From: Straminergon stramineum
Taxonomy: Eukaryota > Streptophyta > Bryopsida > Hypnales > Calliergonaceae
Direction of reading: 5' to 3'
Assembly (NCBI GenBank): GCA_963920665.1
Contig: OY987264.1
Coordinates: 18,890,906 to 18,954,905, forward strand
DNA: 64,000 nt
The position numbers and the translations under genes are program-made. This document shows positions 11,022 to 20,340 of the stretch, piece by piece. Within the stretch, counting starts at the first letter, position 1. The number at the start of each line of letters is the position of its first letter. A model generated the notes under the pieces. That model was not told the DNA's origin and ran no database searches. It saw only the letters and a list, made by a program, of their open reading frames with translations.

Positions 11022-12421
11022 TCATTGTCTTGCGGGATTAATCTTGTTCTTATGGTTGAAGTGATCCGGATCCTCGTCACTGTAACGTCCGACGAACTCC
11101 GGGTACTCTAGCACGAGGGACCTGTCCTGGAAGTGCGCACAGGTGCGCACTTTGAGCCCGAACTTCGAATTCCTCAGGGCCATCGTGAGGTGCGCGAGAA
11201 ACCAAGGGTTCTCCGACAAGTAGTGCGAGACGCTGCGACCGGACTTTAGCAAACCCAGAAGATACGGGACTACGGTGTTCTGGAGAGTGTGGTTCACGCC
11301 GCCAACATACGATAACGGGAAGATCGCACTGTGGACGGGGTTCAGAATGCTGCTCTCCGGGCAGCAGTCGACGAGTAGGGTGTTGGACGCATTGGCCCTG
11401 AAGTTGTCCCATATGAATTTCTTCTGACCCCACACGGTCTTGTGAAGGACCTTCATGCGAAGTCGCCCACCCGGGTGGTCCGGGAATTGCACGAAGGTAT
11501 CCTCCTCGATGCTGGTGTCGCAGGAGCTGTCTGCGGGGTGCGCCGGGCAGCTGCTCTCCGGAAACCTGGGCCGGGGAGGACACTTACAGAACCACCACGG
11601 ACGTCTCTCCACGATCGACAAGCAGTCTTCCAACGTCAGCACGGGCATGTGCTGAAGACACTCCATATCCCGAAATAGGAACTCTACCACGGGGATAGCG
11701 ACTGCGGACGGGAGTCTCGTCCAGATGCCTATATAGAAATTCTCATGGAGGCCAGTCAAGAACGCGCGTAATTGTGGACGACAGTGCACGGTGTACTCGC
11801 CGAACACATGACGTTTCCTAGGATTATAATCCGCCTCAGACGGCGGCGCGCGTGTGGGCGCCGGACCCTGCGCCGGACGCCCGATGTGCTCAACTTGGCA
11901 GAGGACGCCTTCTACCTCCAAGATGACGAAATAACTATTCCAAGGGAAACCTTCCACGTGGGGAGGCGTCGATTTCGGTAACGGAGCCTGCATATGCGAG
12001 AACCCGGACTCAAAGCAGGAATCTTCTAAAGCAATGATGCAGTCCACGATAGTAGACTCCAGACGACGCCAGCAATAGAATTGCACAGGAGCAAGGGAAT
12101 TGAACCTCACCTTCGTTATGACATCGGCGACGGGGACGGCAACTTCCTTGGCAATGGGCGCGGACACTTCCTTGCCCTTGATGGCACTGGGCGCTGGGAT
12201 TTCCGGAGCGAAGGGGGATGCCACTTCCGCGACGACGGGACGATCAACTTTGACGACATCAGGAGTTGGGGATCGCGGAGGGGCGGGAGAGGGCACTTCA
12301 AGAGCGAGAGGAGCGATGACTGAGCTTGTCCGTTGTCCGAGGGAAGTGGATTGAGGACGAGGTGAGACCGCGACAAGTGGAAGCACTGGAGCCTCGATGT
12401 CCAATAGAGCATTGTCACCCT
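11022..12421 (-). CDS. FCP1/NIF-phosphatase-like protein, probably catalytically dead
   Basis: The ORF resembles the FCP1-homology (NLI-interacting factor) branch of HAD phosphatases, which dephosphorylate proteins such as the RNA polymerase II tail. Counting residue 1 at 12404, 1-100 is low-complexity and proline/alanine/valine-rich. FVILEVEGVLC (about 159-169) sits where the family has DxDGT(L/V). YTVHCRPQLRAFL and IGIWTRLPSAVA (about 204-236) match the core. A Cys-rich insert follows (about 270-295), and TLLVDCCPES with NPVHSAIFP (about 342-362) matches the second acidic motif. The nucleophile motif reads EVEG and the late DD/DN reads DC, so phosphatase activity is unlikely. There is no good ATG at the 5' end. 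The reading frame opens at a strong acceptor (CTCCGTTCAG before 12421), so this is a downstream exon, perhaps of the gene just upstream. The stop at 11022 may be premature. Confidence 0.6.
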
Positions 12422-12765
12422 GAACGGAGAAATGATAAGAGCGTGACTACAATGCCCACAACCACTACAATAATACTTGATAATACAAAATTTACGGACT
12501 GCACGCTACTCGTTATAGAAAAATGCCTCTGATATATATTACAAATATTGTACATTGCTTACAACCGGAATCGTTTTTCACAAATAGTGTACAAAAGTAT
12601 GTGCACGAGTATGCAAAACATGTGAGCGCTCTCCAAAGTCCGAAAAAAGAAAAAGACAGACGCTAGAGCTAAGACCCCGTGACTCTACAGACTCGTCGGA
12701 ACGACCTTCGATCAGCCCGACGAACCACCTTCACATAGCATCCTCCGATCGAGGTCTAACTAGGG
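12422..12765 (-). other. Intron or spacer between exon 3 and the FCP1-like exon
   Basis: On the minus strand this ends in a pyrimidine-rich tract and TTCAG, a good acceptor for the FCP1-like exon. A phase-0 donor (GCG/GTGGGT) lies just before the preceding stop, near 12780, and would join the two units in frame. Alternatively this is plain intergenic sequence after the TAG at 12766. Confidence 0.4.
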
Positions 12766-15099
12766 CTATGTGGAGGGGTTACCCACCGCGGGAGCTTCGT
12801 CATCTCTGGCGGGCGAGTCCACCGGAGCCTGCTCCACCACCGCAGGCTGCGCCGCAGCAAGAGGGGCCTGCACATGGGGAGCATACCGCTCAGTCAAGTT
12901 AGTGAAGGAGATCTCCACATCTCCCAAATCAACGTCAAGGCTGTATGGATCGTCTTCGTGAACGCTCGAACAATGCAGTGATTCCGGCACATGCATATAA
13001 TGAAATTGACTGAGGTCCAAGTCATCGACTTCTGGTTCGGGAGTGGCACTCACCGAGAGCAGCGATGGATTCATGTTGGACATCATTCGCAGTCCTGACG
13101 CTGCGGAGGCCGTCCCCGAGGGAGAGTTTGTGGTGGATACCCCCGACACGTTGTGCAGCTCGCTCGCAGGATTGGGGGTGGGAGTCACCGGCATTGCCAG
13201 AGTCGGTAGATCCGGTATCATCCCCAAGCGCGCGTTGACGCTCACCAACAGCGCCCGGTTTTCGGCCAGTTCCTTCTCCTTCTCCAACTTCTTGGCCCTG
13301 CGCCTCGCCTTCTTCTCCAATTCCCTGGCCTCCCACCACCGTTCCTTTTCCTCCCTGTCCTTCATCAGTACACTGATCGTCTCGGTAAACCTCTCCGAAT
13401 CCTCAGCGTGCTTCCTCTTATACCGGTCCGCTATGATCTCCGCGTAGGCGAGAATGCTGGCTTTCACTTCCGGCTTGACCTCCTCCGTCGCTTGGATAGA
13501 GCTCGATCCACCTTCAGCTGGAGCCCCCGCGCCGGAACTCGACCCTCCCCGAGTGGCCACCTCCACATCGGCCATCCTCCTGTAATCCTCCCTGTTCTTT
13601 GCAGCCATGGAAAGACGCACATCCAATTCCTCCTCGTCCACATCGTCCAAATCGATGGGGATTTCCCTGGAACTATTTCTAGCCTCGAGAAGATCTTGCT
13701 CCATCTTTCGGATGTGCAAGATATAAGTCCTCTCATCAGCGGTCGCGGGCGGAAGCTCAAACTTGAGGGTGTCAACCGAAACCTGCACCATCGTAATCCC
13801 CTTGATTTTCTCAACGGAAGAGGCAGCGGCTTGAAAGTGGGACATCAAAGCATCCACATTCTTCTGCACACTCGCAATCTTCTCTGACAATGATTCACCC
13901 GTGGGTCTGGGAGAAGTTGCAGAGAGCTCCGACCTCACTTTCCGAATCTCTTCCTGTGCATCTTCGGGGAGACCGGCCTTCAATCCATCCAGCTTGACTT
14001 GCATGTCCTCAATCAGCATCCTTGGAGGTTTTGATAACAAGTCCGTCGCAGGAGCCGATCCGGAAGCACGGCCAAGACCGAGGGAATCAGACCGCGCGGT
14101 CTGATCCTGATCAGCAGCTGTTGGGGGGAGTTGGAGATCGGAGGAAGGAAACGAAAATAGGGGAGTGAGAAGGGATGCCGGACTTGAGGACGGCGTGGAT
14201 GGTAGATTTGATGGAGGGGGAGGCGGAGGGGGAGGGGATGGTAGACTCGAGGGCAGAGGGGCATGGGGAGGGAGAGGGGATGGTATACTTGACGACGGAG
14301 GCAGGTGGACATTAGAGGGTGGACATGAAGATGAGGGTGGAGGGAGATCCGAAGGCGGGGGTGGAGGGGGAGTTGTAGCAAGAGAAATAGGTGAAGGGGG
14401 TACGGGAGACTGGACGACCAGATCAGACCGCGCGGTCTGATCTTCTGATGGAAGCGGTTGGGGGGTTTGCGGGATCACCACGGACTGCGATGGCTGACTC
14501 TGCGGAAGGGGAGAAACGGGAGGCGAAGACACACGTGGAGGTAATGAATCAGACTGTACAGTCGGGTTCACACACGTACGTACAGGAGAGCAGGGAGATG
14601 AAGGTTCAGAGCAATGACCAGCTTCCGACGGATGAGAGGAGGCATGATCGGAAGAGGGAGAGGAGATACGTTCTGCGGGTGGATCAGACCGCGCGGTCTG
14701 ATGTGGTCGAGGACTGAAATCGGGCACGCGAGTAGTCGGTGGACGGACCTCGCCTCTCCTGCTTGAACCTGCGGTGTCGCTGGCCTCCGGGTTCTGGGAC
14801 TCGGACCCCACATTCCGGAGCTCACTCTCCTCCTCGAAATCATCCTCCATTTCGTCCTCATTCCCGTGCTCTTCCCCTCCATCGTGGTCGTCGTCCGGTT
14901 CGACGATATCAAGCGCGGGATCGTCCAGTCCTTCGGCGGCCGGGTTGCAGTCCTCTTCCAGCTCCCGCCGATGCGTCGGGCTCTGGCCGTCATAATGATA
15001 TCTGAGTGCATGCGGTTGGGGGACCAACACGTCGGGCCAATAACTGTAGCCAATTTTTTGTTGAACGCTTTGGTGGAGGAGAGCCCGATTCGTGGCCCA
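12766..15099 (-). CDS. ParB-like/methyltransferase-like gene, exon 3 (acidic, proline-rich, coiled-coil tail)
   Basis: This exon continues the reading frame of 15234-16610. The donor is TGCTCG/GTAAGG and the acceptor CCTTTCAG/TGGGCC, both phase 0; an alternative acceptor 30 bp upstream (CAG before 15129) is also in frame. It opens with WATNRALLHQSVQQK, which would complete the motif-I end of the methyltransferase-like region. Then follow an acidic stretch (DDDHDGGEEHGNEDEMED), a long proline/serine tract, and a charged segment (KDREEKERWWEARELEKK, about 13240-13420) that should form a coiled coil. It ends at a TAG at 12766-12768. Four copies of the 20-bp palindrome lie in the exon, all in one reading phase. 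The tail matches no family I know. The join to exon 2 is well supported; the function is inferred only from upstream domains. Confidence 0.62.
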   Translation of the reverse strand, partial: WATNRALLHQSVQQKIGYSYWPDVLVPQPHALRYHYDGQSPTHRRELEEDCNPAAEGLDDPALDIVEPDDDHDGGEEHGNEDEMEDDFEEESELRNVGSESQNPEASDTAGSSRRGEVRPPTTRVPDFSPRPHQTARSDPPAERISSPSSDHASSHPSEAGHCSEPSSPCSPVRTCVNPTVQSDSLPPRVSSPPVSPLPQSQPSQSVVIPQTPQPLPSEDQTARSDLVVQSPVPPSPISLATTPPPPPPSDLPPPSSSCPPSNVHLPPSSSIPSPLPPHAPLPSSLPSPPPPPPPPSNLPSTPSSSPASLLTPLFSFPSSDLQLPPTAADQDQTARSDSLGLGRASGSAPATDLLSKPPRMLIEDMQVKLDGLKAGLPEDAQEEIRKVRSELSATSPRPTGESLSEKIASVQKNVDALMSHFQAAASSVEKIKGITMVQVSVDTLKFELPPATADERTYILHIRKMEQDLLEARNSSREIPIDLDDVDEEELDVRLSMAAKNREDYRRMADVEVATRGGSSSGAGAPAEGGSSSIQATEEVKPEVKASILAYAEIIADRYKRKHAEDSERFTETISVLMKDREEKERWWEARELEKKARRRAKKLEKEKELAENRALLVSVNARLGMIPDLPTLAMPVTPTPNPASELHNVSGVSTTNSPSGTASAASGLRMMSNMNPSLLSVSATPEPEVDDLDLSQFHYMHVPESLHCSSVHEDDPYSLDVDLGDVEISFTNLTERYAPHVQAPLAAAQPAVVEQAPVDSPARDDEAPAVGNPST
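14086..14702. repeat. Four palindromes inside coding exon 3
   Basis: Perfect ATCAGACCGCGCGGTCTGAT copies lie at 14086-14105, 14422-14441 and 14683-14702, and a degenerate one (AATCAGACTGTACAGTC) at about 14545-14561. The perfect copies are 336 and 261 bp apart, both multiples of three, so all are read as QTARSD; the degenerate one reads TVQSD. The flanking base is A/T rather than the T/A usual in the arrays, giving Asp in place of Glu or a stop. Confidence 0.85.
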
Positions 15100-15233
15100 C
15101 TGAAAGGACACGGAACTGCGACAAAGCATCTGACATCAACCAACGCGCACCAGTTAACAATCATAAAAAGAATCAAATGAAAATAGGATGGCTCCATGCG
15201 AAAACATAATCATCTCAATAGCGTGGTCCTTAC

Positions 15234-16610
15234 CGAGCATGCCGAGACGGCCTTGGCTCTAGCGAAGACGAGCATGACGGTTCCCTGATCCCTGCAGAAC
15301 TTGTCGATGAATCGAAGATACACCTCGTACCGCAGCTCGCGATTCGAAATGCGCCACGGAAAATCGTGACGACAGACTTCACGATTCTTGTACATCTCGT
15401 CTTCCGTCGCCAAGGGCACGTCTTCATCAGACGAGAGGCGTGGCACTTGGTCCTCGCCGTTAACTAACTTGGAGTTGACAAATGATTTAGCTGGCCGCTG
15501 GAGATACATCACTTTGTCCTTGTACTTCATCGAGTACGTTGGCTCGCCCTTGGAGTAGACGTATCTACATTCGCGCTTCAACTTGTGGTTGGGGAAGAAG
15601 TCCGATACCATTTGCTCCACGGAGGCAATCCTTTCTTGACTGAAGATGAGCATCCACGTGTGGACACCCCTCGACATCACGTTCTCGAACACCTTCTTCA
15701 GTTGTTCGAGGACCAGTGTGTGCCCGTGATTAACCTCCGTCTTCTCCAATCTCGGGAACAGTCGAAAGTCCATGATTCCGACCTCGCAATATTTGATAGA
15801 GGCCGGTCCCGACTCATAGAAGGTCCACCTCTCCCTTCGGAAGATGTACAACTCCGGGTCGAAAGCCGAACTCTTGTGGACCCACTTGCACACCGACCCC
15901 CTCGAACATCTTCGACAGTTTTGGAACCGCTGGTTATTGTCCATCACGCGGTCCAAGCCCTCCATGAGCTTATCAGGCATGTCCATGGGTTTCTTCCCCG
16001 ACCCACACTCGTTCCTCAGCCACTTCTGACCGACTTGCATGAGGTGCCACATGTGGAACCCGGTTATGCACAGCTCCCCCTTCAAATCCTGCCAAGCTGT
16101 CGGAACAAAGTCCCCGTCGTCAAAAACACCGGCCGCCTCGATCATCCCATTCTTGATCAACCTCTCCGTAATTTCCTTCGCCAGAACAATCTTGTGTTTC
16201 TTGTTCGTGGTCCACATGGCGAACGGAATGGCCTCGGTCCAACTTGTAGGCCTTTTGATGTAGACCTTCGGCGGAATCTCGAGGATTTTGCTGCCAAGCT
16301 CACCCACTGCAGCATCGTCCAGTCCGGCCAGAGTCTTCATCTGGTTCGGATTGATGGGCGTGAATTTGTAGACCTTCGTGGCGCCCGCCTTATCCGTTAT
16401 TTCGTTGAACGGACCGCCGGAGTCGATGTCATACAGACCACCAGACTCGTGCTTCATGAAAACCTCCTGCCAAATAGACCACGTTCGGTCGGAGGCCATT
16501 ATGATCTTCCTCTCCCCCATCTTGTCAAAATCGATGACTTTCCTCGAACCGCCAGCCCCCTTCGCAGTAATCGTCGATTCGAAGCTCTGTTCGACCTTCA
16601 TTTTGAAATC
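15234..16610 (-). CDS. ParB-like/methyltransferase-like gene, exon 2 (degenerate DNA-methyltransferase-like region)
   Basis: The 459 codons have no internal stop. The first codons (DFKMKVEQ) follow a TGTGCACAG acceptor. Residue numbers count from the Met at 16601. A Cys cluster (NCRRCSRGSVC) is at 228-238. The segment CEVGIMDFRLF (272-282) sits where N4/N6 DNA methyltransferases carry their DPPY-type motif, and is followed by VLEQLKKVFENVMSRG, HTWMLIFSQERIASVEQM and a VYSKGEPTYSMKYKDKV strand. Near the end, NRELRYEVYLRFIDKFCRDQ and TVMLVFARAKAVSAC occupy the position of the AdoMet-binding motif I (usually DPFAGSG-like). Motif IV before motif I is the order of beta-class enzymes and of prokaryotic ParB-methylase fusions. 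Both signature motifs are degraded, so activity is doubtful. The assignment comes from motif order and local resemblance, not a search. Confidence 0.55.
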
Positions 16611-16850
16611 CTGTGCACAATTTGGGAAAATCAGAAATCATCATACAAAGGTTCAGACCGCGCGGTCTGAACCTAAACATTCGAGTACAAGTCCATGGCA
16701 ACGACCTGGGCTATGAGGACAATGATGTGAAGTTCACACCGCGCGGTCTGAATCTAGAAACATTACAAGTACATCACAATGACCTGGGCTATTAGGACGA
16801 CAATGAAGTGAACTTCAGACCGCGCGGTCTGAAGTGGTAAAGGATCATAC
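16611..16850 (-). repeat. Intron 1, carrying three palindromes
   Basis: The intron runs from donor GAG/GTATGA at 16850 to acceptor GCACAG at 16611 (240 bp). It contains perfect palindromes at 16651-16672 (GTTCAGACC...GGTCTGAAC) and 16812-16835, and a one-mismatch copy at 16733-16752 (TTCACACC start). They are 81-82 bp apart, close to the 78-bp unit of the array at 19.1-19.6 kb, and share the spacer phrases ACAATGACCTGGGCTAT and ATGAAGTgAACTTC. So part of the intron is itself a short array. Confidence 0.75.
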
Positions 16851-18599
16851 CTCGTAGGATTTGTGCATCTCTTCTTGCTGGGATGCTCTCGCGTTCTTCC
16901 GATGTTGTGAAGGTCTGTTCGCGTTTTCCTAGAGATGGCGGCAATGCATTATGGTTGCCGGCAATGATGAGAGATATGGACCGGCGACATTCCCGTCGTT
17001 GCATTTGCACGATAATGCGTGCAAGTGGTCCTTGTTTGCAGACCACACAATCGCGCATGTCCACTTGCGCATCTTCTCGACGATCGCTGCATCATCGACT
17101 GACGTCTCTCCGGAAATGATTTCCTTGGCCGCCATCCACGTGTGTTGGCCATTGATAATTTTCAAAGGCCCGGCCGCGGTGCACTCCTTCCAACAAGTTG
17201 GCCTTGTTTTCGTATCGGGCATGACTGTCAGAATCTGCTTCGTGAAGTTGACCTTAACCATGCGATCAAGTACAGCAATGACCCCAGCCTTCTCCAAAGG
17301 CCGAAAAATGATTCCCGACTTCTCGTCGGCGTTCACCATGTCCCCGACGTCCAACTCGAAATATTGGCCTCGTCCGAAGATGTACATGTACGACGATGCT
17401 TCCTTGAACTTTCGATTGGCTATCGCTTCAGCCTTCAGGCGCCGTCGCGTTTCAGCTTCCTCACTGCGCTTCGGGTCCGGCTTGAACTCGATCACGACGG
17501 ACAGCTTGTCTGGTACGTCCGCGGGGTTAAATGGCACAGTCGCTGGGTTATCAACCCATTTCCCGTTCACTTTTTTGTAGGCCAACCTCCGGGCCTCTTC
17601 CTCTGACATCTCGGCGGATTCAGTGAATGCCGACTGACTTGAGGGGCCCGGCGCTCCTTGTGAGCCCGAAGGCTCCGTGGGATTCCGGCGTTGTCTAACC
17701 CATCTCTCCGCCCCTTCCTCTTCAGCGGCCGGCGAATTCCCAGCGGTCGATGATGGCTTCCTCTTCCTTGTCTTTATCTGGTCTCTTGCTTTCGGTCGGA
17801 CAGGTTGCATTGGTGATGCACGGGTAGTCGGAGTCGTGATCTGGGGATTGGCCTGCTGCCCTTGTCGCGGCTGCATTGTTGGCTGTCGGGGGGCTCCTGT
17901 GTCTGCAGCACCTGCAACAGCTGACGCAGGCGGTGGACGACTGCGCGTTGAGACCCCTGAGCTGGAGCCTTCGACACCTTTCAGCTTTCGAGCACTCTCT
18001 TCTGCGTCCATTCTTTTCTTTCCCTTCGGCTGTGAAATGTTCAATTTGCCTATGGTCAGTCTTGCAGTATAGAGAGTGCTAGCATCAGTTAGGTACTTGC
18101 TAACTGCTTTTCCAGTCTCATAAAAGTCATCAACTATACTTTCACACTTCGCCTGGATGTCGAGCATGAGGATTTGGACGGCGTGGGGAACGTCATCGTA
18201 ATTTTTCATAATGCGCTGGTGACAGAAAGTCATTTGGTCTTCAACTCGGATGACGATGACTCCGAACGCATTATTACTGGAATTTATAACATCCACTAGA
18301 ATAGCTTCTCGTAGTGCAAAAATATTAACTACTACTAAATTCTTGAACGATTTCCATCGTGGGTCACCGGCTTTTGTAAAACCTATTTCTAGACTAAAGA
18401 CGGGAGAGTCGTGAAGATAACTCATTTCTATTGTCCACAGGGATTTGGATGCGATGAATTCCAATGGAACCTTGTCATCGATGTGGGACGACCAAGATTC
18501 GTGAATTCTCTCTGGCGAAATCCTTCGGATGTATCCTGTCAGAGGCGGCTTGCTCTCCAGGAAGGACTCCATGGCACTGTCCACAGGAATGGATTTCAT
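16851..18599 (-). CDS. ParB-like/methyltransferase-like gene, exon 1, interrupted by one TAG
   Basis: I take the ATG at 18599 (MKSIPVDSAMESF) because the frame upstream of it is made of palindrome sequence. From it, 583 codons run to a GAG/GTATGA donor at 16851. The N-terminal 220 residues are unrecognised. A low-complexity basic/proline-rich linker follows (STRSRPPPAS ... KTRKRKPSS). Then comes a module ending in GPLKIINGQHTWMAAKEI (about 478-495). This resembles the (D/E)GxHRxxAA signature of ParB/sulfiredoxin-type or DGQHR domains, with preceding text (GIIFRPLEKAGVIAVLDRM) as in their N-terminal part. ParB-type domains bind or clamp on palindromic DNA or act as nucleases. His is kept and Arg is replaced by Thr. 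Codon 557 is TAG; the frame then continues plausibly (ENANRPSQHRK) to the donor, in phase with exon 2. The gene is therefore a recent pseudogene or encodes a truncated protein. Palindromes lie directly 5' of the ATG. Confidence 0.58.
16929..16931 (-). other. In-frame premature TAG in exon 1
   Basis: The codon after MHCRHL is TAG. The next 26 codons are open and end exactly at the exon 1 donor in the phase needed for exon 2. The simplest reading is one point mutation, for example from TGG or CAG. Confidence 0.65.
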
Positions 18600-18996
18600 C
18601 AGACCGCGCGATCTAAAGCAATGTTCAGAATGTTCAAAATGCGAGCTTCGTGAGCAGATATAGCATTGTTTCAGACCACGCGGTCTGAACTTCACTTGAG
18701 ATGATTGTCATTCCGCGCCTCATTTCCATTCCCGCAACGTGAATGAAGACCCTATTCTTCTCGTTTAAGTCGACTACGGGATGTGAATTTATTCGGCTGA
18801 AGGACTTCAGACCGCGCGGTCTGAACATGTTCACGAAAATTCTCTACTTGTATATTCATTATTTATTTCTTCAGATCAATTCGTTTTCAATTGGACATTG
18901 TCTATCCTCTGGTCGATGATCTAATAGCATATTCATTTCTGATGTTAGAGTTGAGGTCCTATTCTTGTGTTAATAGTTCTGAGCGCGCGGTCTGAA
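18598..18996. repeat. Dispersed palindromes at the 5' side of the minus-strand gene
   Basis: Copies lie at 18598-18617 (two mismatches, touching the ATG), 18670-18689 (one mismatch), 18806-18825 (perfect) and 18977-18996 (one mismatch). Spacing is irregular (72, 136 and 171 bp) compared with the tandem array that follows. They occupy the presumed 5' leader or promoter of the ParB-like gene. Confidence 0.8.
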
Positions 18997-19055
18997 TTGC
19001 TATACTGGACTTTCTGGTTATCGTTTGTTTATTTATGTTTCCTGATCTCCGGAGG

Positions 19056-19617
19056 TTTAGACCGCGCGGTCTGAAAGTCTATATGCGGACGTGTGGGTCA
19101 TGTTTCTTTCTCTACGTTTCCTGCCCTCCACAGGTTTAGACCGCGCGGTCTGAACTTCTAGATTGGACTCGTGTGTAATGTTTTTCTATTTAAGGATTCA
19201 GACCTGCAGAGGTTTAGACCGCGCGGTCTGAACTAGATTGGACGTGTGGGTGAGGTTTCTTTATCTACGATTCCTGTTCTGCAGAGGTTTAGACCGCGCG
19301 GTCTGAATGTCTATATGCGGACGTGTGGGTCATGTTTCTTTCTCTACGTTTCCTGCCCTCCACGGGTTTAGACCGCGCGGTCTGAACTTCTAGATTGGAC
19401 TCGTGCATAATGTTTCTCTATTTAAGGATCCAGACCTGCAGAGGTTTGGACCGCGCAGTCTGAACTATATTGGACGTATGGGTGAGGTTTCTTTATCTAC
19501 GTTTCCTGACCTGCAGAGGTTTAGACCGCGCGGTCTGAACAACTATATTGGATGTTTGGGTAATGTTTCTTTATCTAGGTTTCCTGACCTCCAGAGGTTT
19601 AGACCGCGCGGTCTGAA
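19056..19617. repeat. Tandem palindrome array 1 (78-bp units, 232-bp higher-order unit)
   Basis: Eight copies of TTTAGACCGCGCGGTCTGAA start at 19056, 19135, 19213, 19288, 19367, 19445, 19520 and 19598. The steps are 79, 78, 75, 79, 78, 75, 78. The 79-78-75 pattern repeats, so three units form a 232-bp higher-order repeat; spacers such as TATATGCGGACGTGTGGGTC and TAGATTGGACTCGTG recur every third unit. Only the copy at 19445 has two changes (GGACCGCGCAGTC). The palindrome core is more conserved than the spacers. The array lies upstream of the minus-strand gene and may be a regulatory or transposition-protein binding region. Confidence 0.9.
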
Positions 19618-20340
19618 CCTCTGTATTGTATTGGGCTGGACTTCAATCTATTTAGTCTACTCTAACTGCGCGGTCATAGGGTACATATTGAAATTGCAAG
19701 GCATGGAGACATTGAGGATTGCTTACCTAGACGTGCGTGGAAGACTGCTGCAACTTGGAATTTGTATCTCCAAAGCAATGCTACTCGGATCCACTCCTGC
19801 GGAAAATTCGTTTTCTCTGAAGTCTATCTGCAACAAGTCCAACCAATGTGCATTATCAACAACTAAGCATTCGTTGGAAATCTAGCAAGAGCCTAAACCA
19901 CTTATATCATAAACGAGCAGTGCGTATTAGCTGCGTTACAAACTAAGAGAGTGAACAATATGAATTTCAGAGTTTTAAGAAACCATGTACTATGCGGTTT
20001 ACAAATAAGACACTGATTGGTATTGTTGTCTACAAGCATTGCTTTGCAATTTACAAATGAAGACATTGATTAGTACTGGGATCTACAAACACTATTATAC
20101 GGACTGAAAACCAACACCCTAGTTTGAAACTAGGTATCATGCTCTGTGAGCAATTACTGGATTGCAAGAAAACACATTGAATTGAACAAGCACGTTGAAG
20201 TGAATATCTACACTTGAAGAAATGTAGCAAGCTGAGTAAACCATAGAGTGACCGCTGAAAAAATAAATAAAAACATGGACAAAACACAAGTCTGGGCATG
20301 CAAAGTACTTGAATGGGGCTAGTAGATTTGCGCCTTCCAA
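19618..20340. other. Intergenic flank of array 1
   Basis: The 160-codon frame at 19403-19885 (+) starts inside the array, reads palindromes as RPRGLN and ends in unrecognised sequence; I do not call it a gene. Short direct repeats occur (ttacaaataagacactgattggtat and tttacaaatgaagacattgattagta at about 19999 and 20050, similar over about 25 bp). Confidence 0.45.

Noticed and set aside
15585..16670. 361-codon plus-strand ORF
   Set aside because: Antisense shadow of exon 2; its sequence has no recognisable protein features.
19403..19885. 160-codon ORF with repeated RPRGLN peptides
   Set aside because: The peptide repeat is only the palindrome array read in a phase without stops; downstream sequence is not protein-like. 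The same holds for 33678-33947 and 33766-34002.
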